The notes: generated from the letters alone by a model not told the origin. Shown: positions 34,568 through 44,298, counted from the first letter of the stretch. The stretch: DNA of 64,000 nt from Bacteroidota bacterium (GCA_030706405.1 JAUZOO010000007.1:62001-126000), one strand, 5' to 3'. A program made the numbers and translations.

Positions 34568-37150
34568 ATGGCAAAACAATTTTTATTTATGCTTTGGGTG
34601 TTGCTTCCGTTGCCCACTCTTGCTCAATGGACCGACAGTTTTAGCGATGGTAATTTTACCAAAACTCCCCGATGGTCGGGCGATTCTGCAAAGTTTGTTG
34701 TAAACACGGCAAACCAGTTACAACTCAAAGCCCCGGCGCAAACCGGCTCGGCAAGTCTATATACAGCTTCAAATATTGCCATTAAGGCATCGTGGTCTTT
34801 CCTTGTGAAAATGGAATTTAATCCATCTTCGAGCAATTATGCAAAAATATTTTTGATGTCGACCCAAACGGATTTAAATGCTCCCCTGGATGGGTATTTC
34901 CTTCGTATTGGTGGGGCTAACGACGATTTGTGTCTGTTTCGGCAACAGGGCGATAATGAAACGCTTATCGCCGATGGTCGCGATAAAATGTTTAATACCT
35001 CTGCTGTAAATGCCCGCATCAAGGTTACCCGCGACGATAAAGGTAACTGGGCCTTGTTTTGCGATACAACCGGAGGCTTAAACTATAAACCTGTTGTTCA
35101 GTGCTTGGATTTTACCGTTAAAAACTCCTCCTTCTTTGGTATTCAATGCGTTTACAGCTCAACGCGTTCTACAAAGTTTTATTTTGACGATTTTGTGGTT
35201 TCCGGAGAATCATATACCGATGGTGTAAAGCCAAGCATTGAATCATTCAATATTTTGGATAATAAGCGTTTGGGTGTTGTTTTTTCTGAGCCGGTAAATA
35301 AGGCTTCTGCTTTAAATTTCTCTTTGGCAAACAATTCTATTTCAGAGATTACTTGTAACGAATCGGGTAAAGAGGCTGCGCTTACGTTTGTCAACAGTTT
35401 TTCGTGCGAACAGGATAATAAATTGAAAATAACTAATATTTCAGATTTGTCCGGGTTGAAGATGAATGATACCGTGTTGAATTTTAAATATTGTACGACG
35501 CAACTTTTCGATGTTGTTTTTAATGAAGTTATGGCCGACCCTTCGCCTTCTGCGGGTTTGCCCGAAGTGGAATATCTTGAACTTTATAATCGAAGCCATA
35601 AAACATTCAATCTGTCCGGTTGGGAGTTAACGGTCGGTTTGTCAAATTTTACGTTGCCATCCATTATGCTTTATCCGGATAGCTTTTTGATTGTCACCTC
35701 TAAAACTGATGCTCCAAGGTTTACGGCGTTTGGTAATACTGTCGGATTATTTACGTCTTCATCGGCATTGAATAATACCGGGCAATATCTCCGTCTTAAA
35801 AACCGGGAAGGGAATATTGTTGCTAATCTTAGTTATGATAGTTCGTGGTATGGCGATGATTTCAAGGCGCAAGGCGGTTGGGCGCTCGAACAAATCGATC
35901 CGTTTAACCCCTGCGGAGGAAAGGGTAACTGGAAAGCATCGCAAGCTAAAACCGGCGGAACTCCGGGCCGTAAGAATTCCGTGTTTATGTCAAATCCGGA
36001 CGTGACGCAACCGGAAATTTTTCGAATACATGTCCCGTCAGACAGTATTATTAATTTGTGGTTTACAGAGCCTGTCGATAGTGTTTTGGGCACAAGTGTT
36101 TTGTCGTATAATATAGCTCCAGCGGTAGGCTCTTCCCGCGAAGTCCGTGTGATGGATAATAGTTTTACTTCTGTGCAGTTGTTGCTATCCCAGAAGATAA
36201 AGCCCAATACGTCTTATTCCATAACGGTATCTGGCAATATAACAGATTGTGCAGGGAATAAATTGCCGGAAGAAGTAGCTATTCCTTTTCAATTGCCTTC
36301 GTATCCCGAAACGAACAGTATTGTCATCAACGAGGTGCTGTTTAATGCGCAATCGGGCGGAGCTGATTATATTGAACTTTACAATCGCTCCGGAAAAACG
36401 TTGGATGCCAGACGATTGTTGGTGGGAGTGGAAACAAATGGAAAGATGACTAGCCTTTGCCGTCTCTCGGAAAATGGTTTTCTTATTCAGCCGGCAGCTT
36501 ACCTCTTGTTAAGCAGCGATCCGGATAAGGTAAAGCCTTTTTATAAGGTTGTCAGCGATAAAAATTTTGTGGTTTTACCTTGCATGCCTTCGCTTGACGA
36601 TAAATCGTCCACCATTGTTTTACAGAATGATACTTTTGGGGAAATCGATAAATTTCAATATTCTGAAAAAATGCATTTGCCCACTCTGAAAAGTTTAGAA
36701 GGTATATCGCTCGAACGGGTTAATCCGGATAAACCGACGAATTTTCCTGGCAATTGGCATTCAGCAGCCGAAACTTCCGGTTATGGAACTCCGGGCTATA
36801 AAAATTCGCAATACCTTGCCGATTCTGTAAGTAAGGCATTAATTCAGCTAAAAACCGATATTTTTAGTCCTGATAATGACGGGAATGACGATATGCTTCA
36901 GGTTTCATACCAGTTCGATAAACCGGGTTTGCGGACGCAGGTTATTGTTTTCGATGCTTCCGGAAGAATAGTAAAACGATTGTTAAATAATGAATTGTTG
37001 GGAACTTCAGGCTCTTTTACCTGGGATGGGAGAAATGATGCCGGCAGGATTTCTCCTGTCGGCATGTATGTATTGTTCATCCGTGTCGTGTCCGACGACG
37101 GGGTGGTCAATGAATTTAAAAAACCTTGCGTGTTGGCTATAAAGCGATAA
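34568..37150 (+). CDS. Secreted lamin-tail-domain protein with FlgD/Ig-like C-terminus
   Basis: This 860-residue exported protein has a signal peptide (1-19, ending LPTLAQ). A lectin-like beta-sandwich (about 20-215) is followed by an Ig-like segment (SIESFNILDNKRLGVVFSEP) and the first lamin-tail domain (about 315-460, FNEVMADPSPSAGLPEVEYL). Another Ig-like segment (about 475-575) precedes a second lamin-tail domain (about 580-740, VINEVLFNAQSGGADYIELY). A FlgD-like Ig domain ends the chain (about 760-860, SPDNDGNDDMLQVSYQF and SFTWDGRNDAGRISPVGMY). Such proteins are surface or secreted and often of unknown role in Bacteroidota. Its last 14 bases overlap the convergent punA. Confidence 0.85.
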   Translation: MAKQFLFMLWVLLPLPTLAQWTDSFSDGNFTKTPRWSGDSAKFVVNTANQLQLKAPAQTGSASLYTASNIAIKASWSFLVKMEFNPSSSNYAKIFLMSTQTDLNAPLDGYFLRIGGANDDLCLFRQQGDNETLIADGRDKMFNTSAVNARIKVTRDDKGNWALFCDTTGGLNYKPVVQCLDFTVKNSSFFGIQCVYSSTRSTKFYFDDFVVSGESYTDGVKPSIESFNILDNKRLGVVFSEPVNKASALNFSLANNSISEITCNESGKEAALTFVNSFSCEQDNKLKITNISDLSGLKMNDTVLNFKYCTTQLFDVVFNEVMADPSPSAGLPEVEYLELYNRSHKTFNLSGWELTVGLSNFTLPSIMLYPDSFLIVTSKTDAPRFTAFGNTVGLFTSSSALNNTGQYLRLKNREGNIVANLSYDSSWYGDDFKAQGGWALEQIDPFNPCGGKGNWKASQAKTGGTPGRKNSVFMSNPDVTQPEIFRIHVPSDSIINLWFTEPVDSVLGTSVLSYNIAPAVGSSREVRVMDNSFTSVQLLLSQKIKPNTSYSITVSGNITDCAGNKLPEEVAIPFQLPSYPETNSIVINEVLFNAQSGGADYIELYNRSGKTLDARRLLVGVETNGKMTSLCRLSENGFLIQPAAYLLLSSDPDKVKPFYKVVSDKNFVVLPCMPSLDDKSSTIVLQNDTFGEIDKFQYSEKMHLPTLKSLEGISLERVNPDKPTNFPGNWHSAAETSGYGTPGYKNSQYLADSVSKALIQLKTDIFSPDNDGNDDMLQVSYQFDKPGLRTQVIVFDASGRIVKRLLNNELLGTSGSFTWDGRNDAGRISPVGMYVLFIRVVSDDGVVNEFKKPCVLAIKR

Positions 37151-37946
37151 TGAGCTCTTTCAGCAGTTGGGTCATTTGGGGTTCGGATTTTTCGGCAACG
37201 GCAAGAATTTCGTTGAGCGATACTTTCCTTATTTTCCCCGGCACACCCAAGTCGGTGATAATGGAAATGGCAAATACCGGCAAGTTGGCATGGCGCGCAA
37301 CAATTACCTCGGGAACTGTGGACATGCCAACGGCATCGGCTCCAATAGTCCGCAAAAAGCGATATTCGGCAGGCGTTTCGAGACTTGGCCCGGAAACTGC
37401 TACATAGGTTCCTTCCTGAATGCGGTATCCATGTTTTTGTCCGATACCTTTGGCCAGGTCGATCATTTTGCGGTCGTAAGGCTCGCTCATGTCAGGAAAT
37501 CTGTCTCCCAGGTTGTTGTGGTTTTTACCCACCAAGGGATTGGGGAGTAAATTGATATGATCGTTAAGTATCATCAGGTCTCCAATGTTGAAATCAGGGT
37601 TCAATCCTCCGCTGGCATTCGATACAAATAAAGCCCTGATGCCTAATTGTTTCATTACACGTACCGGAAAGGTGACCTCCTGCATGGAATAACCTTCGTA
37701 ATAATGAAAACGGCCTTGCATGGCCACCACCTTTTTGCCATCGAGGTGTCCAAAGATAAGTTTTCCCTGATGGCTTTCAACAGTTGAAACCGGGAAGTTG
37801 GGAATATCCTGATAGTCTAAAACAATTTCCGTTTGTATTTCGGAGACAAGCCCGCCGAGCCCGGTTCCAAGGATGATCCCAAAATCGGGAGTAAAGTTTG
37901 TTCTACTATTTATATAAGATACTGTTTCGGCTATTGTTTTTAACAT
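37137..37946 (-). CDS. punA: Purine-nucleoside phosphorylase
   Basis: This 269-residue trimeric-type PNP cleaves purine nucleosides with phosphate. It has GIILGTGLGGL, the phosphate-site segment QGRFHYYEG, SNASGGLN, and AVSGPSLETPAEYRFLRTIGADAVGMSTVPEV, with the purine-site Glu and the Asn near ITDLG. It overlaps lpxK by 41 bp upstream and the convergent lamin-tail gene by 14 bp downstream. Confidence 0.95.
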   Translation of the reverse strand: MLKTIAETVSYINSRTNFTPDFGIILGTGLGGLVSEIQTEIVLDYQDIPNFPVSTVESHQGKLIFGHLDGKKVVAMQGRFHYYEGYSMQEVTFPVRVMKQLGIRALFVSNASGGLNPDFNIGDLMILNDHINLLPNPLVGKNHNNLGDRFPDMSEPYDRKMIDLAKGIGQKHGYRIQEGTYVAVSGPSLETPAEYRFLRTIGADAVGMSTVPEVIVARHANLPVFAISIITDLGVPGKIRKVSLNEILAVAEKSEPQMTQLLKELIIAL

Positions 37947-38994
37947 AATGGATAATTTGACGATTGAAATTTTCCCCTTCGTTCCATAAAAATTCGGTTT
38001 CGATGGGAATATAGTACCAAGCCTCCGGAATATTGTCGTTATAATGTTGAGATAGTAACCTTACTGCATCTTTTTCGGTAGTAACGATGGCTTTGTTTTG
38101 TGACGGAAGTGCATTGTACTTTGCCATGATAGAAGCCATGTCCTGTTTGGTAAATACATGGTGGTCGGCGAAACGAGCGTGCACCACTTCTTTATAAGCT
38201 GCCGAAAGTTTTTCGAGCAACGGTGCCGGGTTTGCGATGCCGGTTACCAATAATATTGAGAGTTCTTTTTGTGAGAAATCAGGAATGCGGGCCATCGGGT
38301 GAAGCTCGTAAATAGGGGTTGGCGCTCCATACCTGATGGTAGTGAAATATACAGTCTGATACGGCCTGGCATTGAGGTTGTGCAGGAACAACCGCTTGTC
38401 CATAGCCGACAGGTTTCTGGGTACTTTTGTAATGATGATAACGTCGGCACGTTTTTTTTCAGATGCCGGTTCGCGCAACCGACCTAAGGGCAGAAGCGAA
38501 TCTCCTTTGATAGGCCGGGTATAATCGACCAGCAGGATGTTGATTCCAGGGGTTACCTGGCGGTGCTGATAAGCATCATCTAGTAATATAATGTCCAACT
38601 CCGGGTTACTTTCGGTGAGCCGTTCGATGCCGTTTACCCGTTTGCGGTCAACAGCTACGGTCAAATCCGGGAATTTTTGTTTTATCTGCAACGGTTCGTC
38701 GCCAATTTCTTCCAGCGTCGATTTCTCGGTGGAAAGCACAAAATCCCTCGTTTTTCGTTTGTACCCGCGGCTTAAAAAAGCTACTTTATAGTCCTCTTTA
38801 AGTAATCGTATCAGGTATTCGGTATGCGGGGTTTTTCCGGTGCCGCCTACGGTTATGTTTCCAACTGAAATCACAGGAAGATGAAACTCTTTTGATGAAA
38901 AGAAGTTGAAATCGTAAAACATATTCCTGAAAAACACAATAGTCCCGTAAATGGACGAAAATACGTAAAGAAACGGTTTAATAATCTTCCTCAT
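37906..38994 (-). CDS. lpxK: Tetraacyldisaccharide 4'-kinase (lipid A)
   Basis: This 362-residue inner-membrane kinase phosphorylates the lipid A precursor DS-1-P. The N-terminal membrane helix is followed by the Walker A motif VGGTGKTPH, then the DDAYQHR motif and the KRRADVIIITK region. I chose the ATG at 38994 (MRKIIKPFLY); an ATG 45 bp upstream would add an unlikely 15-residue extension. The 41-bp overlap with punA suggests coupled translation. Confidence 0.95.
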   Translation of the reverse strand: MRKIIKPFLYVFSSIYGTIVFFRNMFYDFNFFSSKEFHLPVISVGNITVGGTGKTPHTEYLIRLLKEDYKVAFLSRGYKRKTRDFVLSTEKSTLEEIGDEPLQIKQKFPDLTVAVDRKRVNGIERLTESNPELDIILLDDAYQHRQVTPGINILLVDYTRPIKGDSLLPLGRLREPASEKKRADVIIITKVPRNLSAMDKRLFLHNLNARPYQTVYFTTIRYGAPTPIYELHPMARIPDFSQKELSILLVTGIANPAPLLEKLSAAYKEVVHARFADHHVFTKQDMASIMAKYNALPSQNKAIVTTEKDAVRLLSQHYNDNIPEAWYYIPIETEFLWNEGENFNRQIIHYVKNNSRNSILYK

Positions 38995-39088
38995 ATATCC
39001 AACAGTTTTTGCAGTATTTTGACAAACAAGTAAATGCATTTCTAATGATTAGAAGCAACGATCTTTTACAGGCAGAATGCTCCTAAAC

Positions 39089-39097
39089 GCAAAGGTA
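39089..39097 (-). promoter_or_regulatory. -7 promoter element for lpxK-punA
   Basis: The minus strand reads TACCTTTGC, a perfect TAnnTTTGC match, 95 bp upstream of the chosen lpxK start. The upstream -33 area is T-rich but not an exact match. Confidence 0.6.
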
Positions 39098-39148
39098 ATC
39101 ACAACTATTTAAAACATCGTTTTTCTTTCTAACCAAAAAATCGATCAA

Positions 39149-40912
39149 TCAATAAAAATTAATATCGTACGGCATCCGTGTTAAAATTCCCTGACGGTTA
39201 AGTGTTTTCTTTATGTTTTGATATATATACTGTTCGTTACCAAGTTCAGTATTAACGATGTTGCTGCGAACTTTGGCTGAAAATTCGCTTATCAATGATG
39301 AAAAAGGATCTTCGAGTTTAGGAAGTTCTACAACCCGGTAATCTTTAAGTTTGGCTTTTTTAGCGGCAATTTCGATGGCTTTGTCCATGCCTCCGAGAAT
39401 ATCCACCAGCCCTATTCGTTTAGCATCAGTGGCACTCCATACGCGTCCTTGCCCGATCTCGTCAACAGCGGCTTTACTCATCTTTCGACCTGAGGAAACG
39501 CGGCTTAAAAATACGTCGTAGATGTTTTCTACTTCGGCTTGGATTACTTCTTTTTCTTCGGCAGAAAGTGGTCGGTAAATGGACCCTAAATCAGCATGTT
39601 TGTTGGTCTGTGCCACGTCTGTTGTAATTCCGAGTTTTTTGTTAAAAAAGTTTTTGGCATTGAGGAGGACTCCAAACACGCCTATTGAGCCTGTGATGGT
39701 GGTTGGCTCGGCCACGATAGTGTCAGCAGGGGCTGCGATGTAATAGCCTCCCGAAGCGGCTACAGTGCCCATCGACACAATGAGGGGCTTGGCTTTGACG
39801 GCAAGACTAAGCTCTCGCCAGATAATGTCTGAAGCCTGGGCACTACCTCCGGGAGAGTTAATACGTAAAACGATAGCTTTTATCGATGAGTCGCGGCGAG
39901 CCGTGCGGATGGTTGCAGAGAGGTTGTCCGAGCCAATATTGTCGTCTTCGCCTTTGCCCATCATAATGTCTCCACAGGCATAGATTACGGCTATTTTATT
40001 CTTCGGAAAATCTTTCCGCGATTTAGGAACTTTGTTGTATTGGGAAAGCCCAACAAACTCAGGATCTTTATCCGGTTTGCCCCCGGTTTGTTTGGATAAT
40101 CGGGCCAGGATTTCATCTTTATACCGTAGGCCGTCGATGAGTTTATGCTCCAATGCTGCATTGGCATTGCGGATGATCATTTCGTCGGCCAGTCGGTTAA
40201 GCTCTGTTTTGCTTATTTTTCGCTGCTTCGAAATTCCTTCAACCATGTGATTCCAGATCGATGATAGCAACGTGTTCATTTGCTCACGATTGGCATCGCT
40301 CATCTTTTCATTGATAAGCGGTTCCACAGCACTTTTAAATTTTCCGTGGCGGATTATTTGAGGTTCTATGTCTAATTTTTCGAGCGTTCCTTTAAAAAAT
40401 AGCTGTTCAGAGCGCAACCCCAGGAATGTCAATTCTCCCATGGGATTCAGAAAAATACTGTCGGATACCGACGCCAGATAATAAGTGCCGTGCGTGTAGA
40501 TATCGGCATAACTGATAATGAATTTTTTTGAAGTCTTGAAGTCAAGCAGCGCACTGCGAATTTCTTCAATTACTGCGGCTCCTGAAGGAATCGTGCTTAA
40601 TTCAAGATAAATACCCCGGATTTTAGGGTCGGTTTTGGCTGCTTTAATATTCTTTAGAATGTCCGTAAGCCCGATAGAAACTGAAGGTTTGAAATTTTTG
40701 AAGTCAAAATTTTCGAACGGATTGTCAGAGGAGCGTTCGGGAATTGGCTTGTTTAGCTCAATTTTTAGGATGGAATTGTCCTTAATGGCGACTTCTTTCT
40801 CGGTTGAGGATACGATAGCAGCGACAATGGCTATAACAATCAGAAAGATGATTAACGATGAAATCAGAACTCCGACAATCGAAGCAAGTGTGAATTTTAG
40901 GAAACTTTTCAT
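39149..40912 (-). CDS. sppA: Signal peptide peptidase SppA, 67-kDa type
   Basis: This 587-residue membrane-anchored serine protease has one N-terminal helix (about 8-30) and two tandem SppA/ClpP-like halves. The N-half has the general-base Lys region RHGKFKSAVEPL, and the C-half has the nucleophile Ser in GTVAASGGYYIA. It degrades leftover signal peptides in the membrane. The ATG at 40912 (MKSFLKF) is preferred over a TTG two codons upstream. Confidence 0.94.
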   Translation of the reverse strand: MKSFLKFTLASIVGVLISSLIIFLIVIAIVAAIVSSTEKEVAIKDNSILKIELNKPIPERSSDNPFENFDFKNFKPSVSIGLTDILKNIKAAKTDPKIRGIYLELSTIPSGAAVIEEIRSALLDFKTSKKFIISYADIYTHGTYYLASVSDSIFLNPMGELTFLGLRSEQLFFKGTLEKLDIEPQIIRHGKFKSAVEPLINEKMSDANREQMNTLLSSIWNHMVEGISKQRKISKTELNRLADEMIIRNANAALEHKLIDGLRYKDEILARLSKQTGGKPDKDPEFVGLSQYNKVPKSRKDFPKNKIAVIYACGDIMMGKGEDDNIGSDNLSATIRTARRDSSIKAIVLRINSPGGSAQASDIIWRELSLAVKAKPLIVSMGTVAASGGYYIAAPADTIVAEPTTITGSIGVFGVLLNAKNFFNKKLGITTDVAQTNKHADLGSIYRPLSAEEKEVIQAEVENIYDVFLSRVSSGRKMSKAAVDEIGQGRVWSATDAKRIGLVDILGGMDKAIEIAAKKAKLKDYRVVELPKLEDPFSSLISEFSAKVRSNIVNTELGNEQYIYQNIKKTLNRQGILTRMPYDINFY

Positions 40913-41112
40913 GAACAAAAAAATTATTTTTATTTAATAGGTTATAGGGTTTAACTGGTAATTATCTGTAAATGATTGCTGTCTTTTTATAAAATAGGTT
41001 TCTTACAGATAGTTTTATATTCGAGCTAAGGTAACCAAAATTTTCGCAGCTTCGTTTTTTTGTAACGTGGCTTTTTATTATTCAATTTGCAAAGATTTTT
41101 AAGGAAGGAGAA

Positions 41113-41598
41113 ATGTACACAACGATATTAATGCTTGGCTCTAACGTGGGCGACCGGTTGTATTGTTTGGATATAGCTATAGGTTTGATTAATAGTGAAA
41201 TTGGGGAGGTTGTCCGGCGGTCGTTGGTTTATGAAACCGAGCCATGGGGGTATTTTGATGAATTTCAATATTTAAATCAAGTTGTTGTGGTTGATACCTT
41301 ATTGGAACCAATTGAAATTCTTGACAAGATTAATACCATAGAGCAAGAACTGGGCCGTACCCGGAGTAAAGTGCGTTATGCTGCTCGTACTATCGATATT
41401 GATATTTTATTTTATGATGATTGTATAATGGCAACTCCTGAGCTGACTATTCCTCATGCCGAACTGGCGAATCGCCGGTTTGTGCTCGAACCATTGTCCG
41501 AAATAGCTCCGGAATTGAAGCATCCGGTGCTGGAAAAGACTGTAGGGGAATTATTAGAGGCTTGCCAAGACACCTGCAAGGTAAAACAGTTTTTTTAA
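41113..41598 (+). CDS. folK: 6-hydroxymethyl-dihydropterin pyrophosphokinase
   Basis: This 161-residue folate-pathway enzyme transfers pyrophosphate from ATP to hydroxymethyl-dihydropterin. It has LGSNVGDR at the N-terminus, the pterin-site ETEPWGYFDEFQYLNQV, and the signature RSKVRYAARTIDIDILFYDD. Length is typical. Its stop overlaps the stop of the convergent upp by 4 bp, leaving no room for a terminator. Confidence 0.95.
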   Translation: MYTTILMLGSNVGDRLYCLDIAIGLINSEIGEVVRRSLVYETEPWGYFDEFQYLNQVVVVDTLLEPIEILDKINTIEQELGRTRSKVRYAARTIDIDILFYDDCIMATPELTIPHAELANRRFVLEPLSEIAPELKHPVLEKTVGELLEACQDTCKVKQFF

Positions 41599-42251
41599 AA
41601 CGTTAGCTTTTCTCCGTAGGCTAGATCTCCGGCATCGCCGAGGCCGGGTACAATAAAGGACTTGACTGTGAGTTCATCGTCGAGTGCTCCTACCCAGATA
41701 CTTACTTTGAGCTCTGATAATTTTTTTCGGAGATATTCAACGCCTTCCCGGCTCGCAATCAATGCCACGATATGGGTGTGTTGTGGCGTACCTTTTTCAA
41801 GCAACCCGTGGTATGCCAATTCCATAGAAGAACCTGAGGCCAGCATGGCATCTGCAATTATCAGTACTTTTTTGTCAATTACGGGGCAGGAGATGTATTC
41901 GAGGCTTATCTGCAAGGTGCCGTCTTTTTCATAATTGCGAAAGGTGGTGATAAATCCGTTCGATGATTTGTCGAAAACCGACAGCATACCTTGATGTATA
42001 GGCAACCCGGCTCGCAGCATCGATGTGATAACGGGCATCTCTACGGGTGTATTTTCTTCGGCAACACCCAATGGCGTATTTATTTGTTTGGTTTGAAAGG
42101 TGAGTGTCTTACTGATTTCGTAGGCTATGATCTCGCCCATCCGTTCAAGGTTGCGACGGAACCGAAAGCTGTCCTGCTGCACCTGTTGGTCGCGGATTTC
42201 AGCAATGTACTGGTTGAAAATAGAGTTGGATTTGTTCAGGATTGTAATCAT
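41595..42251 (-). CDS. upp: Uracil phosphoribosyltransferase
   Basis: This 218-residue pyrimidine-salvage enzyme makes UMP from uracil and PRPP. It has the LRAGLP motif near residue 80, the PRPP-binding loop IADAMLASGSSM, and the uracil-site PGLGDAGD near the C-terminus. It overlaps the preceding acyltransferase-fold gene by 4 bp (ATGA type). Confidence 0.92.
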   Translation of the reverse strand: MITILNKSNSIFNQYIAEIRDQQVQQDSFRFRRNLERMGEIIAYEISKTLTFQTKQINTPLGVAEENTPVEMPVITSMLRAGLPIHQGMLSVFDKSSNGFITTFRNYEKDGTLQISLEYISCPVIDKKVLIIADAMLASGSSMELAYHGLLEKGTPQHTHIVALIASREGVEYLRKKLSELKVSIWVGALDDELTVKSFIVPGLGDAGDLAYGEKLTF

Positions 42252-43165
42252 AACTTCAGGAATTTAAGGTACCATGGTAAACGGTTCTGTTGAATGCTCA
42301 TAAACCGGTATCTTCGTCCGCCTATTCCGGCGTAAATGCCTGCATATTTTTTACGCGAGGCAAATTCAAAACGAAGCGTTAAATCCTGTTCGCAATGCAA
42401 TTTAATAAATTCGTCGATAATAGCCTCAAGAACATGGTTTTTTATTGCTTCTTTGTCTAATCCAAGAAATAATAAAGTTGCTCTTTTATGAACTGTTACA
42501 AAAAATGCAGCAGCGCACAGCCGGTTATTATTTTGGTATGCCCCGTAGATATGCCCAACTCTGAAACGAACCGCCGTAGATACCAATACTTTTAAGGTGG
42601 CAATCCGTTGCCGGAAGAATATATTCCAAAGGAAGCCTTTGTTTTTTTGATAAATATGAATCAAGTCGGCGGAGTTTAACCCTGAGATAATTGTAATGTT
42701 TTTATCCTCGGCCACTTTAATTGCATTGATGGCTTCTTTAGTGTACCTGGATCGGATTTTGTTGTAAGGTTCAATCAGGTCGAGTTCATAATGGATGTCT
42801 CCCGAAACCTTGATGTTGTCAACGGAGAGTTTGTTATATTTGTTAAGATTGATGCGTACATACCTGTACTCCTTAGGAATAGCAGCAATGAAGCTGTTAA
42901 CCTTTTCTCCGTCGAGTACCTGGCTCGAATAGACTCCGAGGTTAGTCGCCAGATGTGGTTGTATCAGCATTTTTATGCCCAGAATAGTGCGGTAGGTAAG
43001 AGGCATCACGTTTTCGTAATTCTCGTCGATGAGGGCATTCCATTCTTTGGAAACAGTGTTTAGGTACCACGAATAACCATAAATGGAGCCGTTAACCGCT
43101 TTTCTTATACATCGGTCCCATCGCTGAAAATCGATATCCTCATGCTTTACATATTGGATATTCAA
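42248..43165 (-). CDS. Acyltransferase-fold (GNAT/FemAB-like) protein, non-ATG start
   Basis: This roughly 305-residue protein resembles a Bacteroidota family with an N-acyltransferase-like fold. It has the N-terminal RWDRCIRKAVNGSIYGYSWYL block, VMPLTYRTILGIKMLIQPH, and a C-terminal half with GHIYGAYQNNNRLCAAAFFV, like the second GNAT-type domain of FemAB proteins. The function is unknown. No ATG occurs before residue 54, after the conserved block, so a TTG at 43163-43165 (giving MNIQYVKHED) is the likely start; another TTG at 43183 follows directly on the radC stop. Confidence 0.7.
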   Translation of the reverse strand: MNIQYVKHEDIDFQRWDRCIRKAVNGSIYGYSWYLNTVSKEWNALIDENYENVMPLTYRTILGIKMLIQPHLATNLGVYSSQVLDGEKVNSFIAAIPKEYRYVRINLNKYNKLSVDNIKVSGDIHYELDLIEPYNKIRSRYTKEAINAIKVAEDKNITIISGLNSADLIHIYQKNKGFLWNIFFRQRIATLKVLVSTAVRFRVGHIYGAYQNNNRLCAAAFFVTVHKRATLLFLGLDKEAIKNHVLEAIIDEFIKLHCEQDLTLRFEFASRKKYAGIYAGIGGRRYRFMSIQQNRLPWYLKFLKL

Positions 43166-43183
43166 AGTTGTAAGTATTAGCAA

Positions 43184-43879
43184 TTATAATAATCCGTTGT
43201 CAGCAAAACTGTAATAGCAGCCGTCGGTAATAATAATGTGGTCGAGCAGGGTAATGTCCATAATTGTTCCCGCTTCTTTTATTTTTTGAGTGATGGAGAT
43301 GTCAGCATCCGAAGGTTTGGTATTGCCGGAAGGATGGTTGTGGCAAAGAATGAGCGCTGAAGCCAGTTTCTCAAGGCCAGTCTTCATTATCAGACGAACA
43401 TCGGTGACTGTTCCGGAAATGCCACCCTGACTAACCCGTAGTTTCTCAATTATTTTGTTCGATCGGTTTAGTAAAATAATCCAGAATTCCTCGTGAGGCA
43501 GATCGGCCAGCAAAGGATGAAACACCTCAAATACTTCGCGGCTTGTTGTGATTTTTTGTTTATCAATAATCTCGGAATGTTTGCGGCGGCGTCCGAGTTC
43601 GAGGGCAGAAACGATGGAGATTGCTTTGGCTTCACCGATGCCTTTGTGCTTTTGCAGGTCGTCGATGGTTAGTTTGCCGAGTTCGTTGAGATTGTGGTTT
43701 ACCGACGATAATATTCGTTTTGAGAGGCCTACTGCACTCTCGTCCCGGTTACCCGAGCCAATGATAATTGCAATTAACTCTGCATCGCTTAGCGTGGCGA
43801 TACCTTTCTGGAGAAGTTTTTCGCGGGGCCGGTCTTCGAGCGACCAGTCTTTGATACTTAAATTTTTGTATTCGGCCAT
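43184..43879 (-). CDS. radC: RadC-family JAB-domain protein
   Basis: This 231-residue protein has an N-terminal helix-hairpin-helix (GIGEAKAISIVSALELGRR) and a JAB/MPN+ metalloprotease-like domain with the metal motif HNHPSGNTKPSDAD and an upstream Glu. The DNA-repair role in the name is historical; the function is unsettled. The ATG at 43879 (MAEYKNLSIKDW) matches the family start better than an upstream TTG. It is followed directly by the acyltransferase-fold gene. Confidence 0.93.
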   Translation of the reverse strand: MAEYKNLSIKDWSLEDRPREKLLQKGIATLSDAELIAIIIGSGNRDESAVGLSKRILSSVNHNLNELGKLTIDDLQKHKGIGEAKAISIVSALELGRRRKHSEIIDKQKITTSREVFEVFHPLLADLPHEEFWIILLNRSNKIIEKLRVSQGGISGTVTDVRLIMKTGLEKLASALILCHNHPSGNTKPSDADISITQKIKEAGTIMDITLLDHIIITDGCYYSFADNGLL

Positions 43880-43955
43880 GAGGGGAAAAGCGTTAAGGGA
43901 CAAATTTAAAATTAAGAAAATTTTTTAATTGTCCTCTTTCGCATAGGCAAATACC

Positions 43956-43983
43956 AAAAAAGCCTTCCCATATCAGGAAGGCT
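43956..43983 (-). terminator. Rho-independent terminator after rpsT
   Basis: On the minus strand the stem AGCCTTCC/GGAAGGCT (43961-43968 with 43976-43983) is followed by a run of six T residues. It closes the single-gene rpsT transcript 27 bp after the stop. Confidence 0.85.
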
Positions 43984-44009
43984 TTCTGTATATTATGTTT
44001 TAAGACAGA

Positions 44010-44264
44010 TTAGCTCAGGCTACTAACGTGTTTTGCAAGGCTCGATTTGAGATTTGCAGCTTTGTTTTTATGGATAACATTTTTCTTAGCCAGTTTGTCA
44101 AGCATTGAAGCAACTTCTGGAAATAATGTTGCAGCTTCTGCTTTTGCGGTAGTATGCCTTAATTTCTTGATTGCATTCCGGGTTGTCTTGGCGTAATATT
44201 TGTTTTCCAACCTGTTAGTTTCGCTCTGTCTGATTCTTTTTTCTGCAGATTGATGATTTGCCAT
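44010..44264 (-). CDS. rpsT: 30S ribosomal protein S20
   Basis: This 84-residue protein starts [17 protein letters not shown] and ends in the Lys-rich helix [14 protein letters not shown], the standard S20 pattern. It binds 16S rRNA early in assembly. I chose the ATG at 44264; a longer frame from 44321 would add 19 residues that are not part of the family. It has its own promoter and terminator. Confidence 0.96.
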   Translation of the reverse strand: MANHQSAEKRIRQSETNRLENKYYAKTTRNAIKKLRHTTAKAEAATLFPEVASMLDKLAKKNVIHKNKAANLKSSLAKHVSSLS

Positions 44265-44298
44265 TGTCTTATTCCTTAAAATAGTTTTTATTGAGGGT

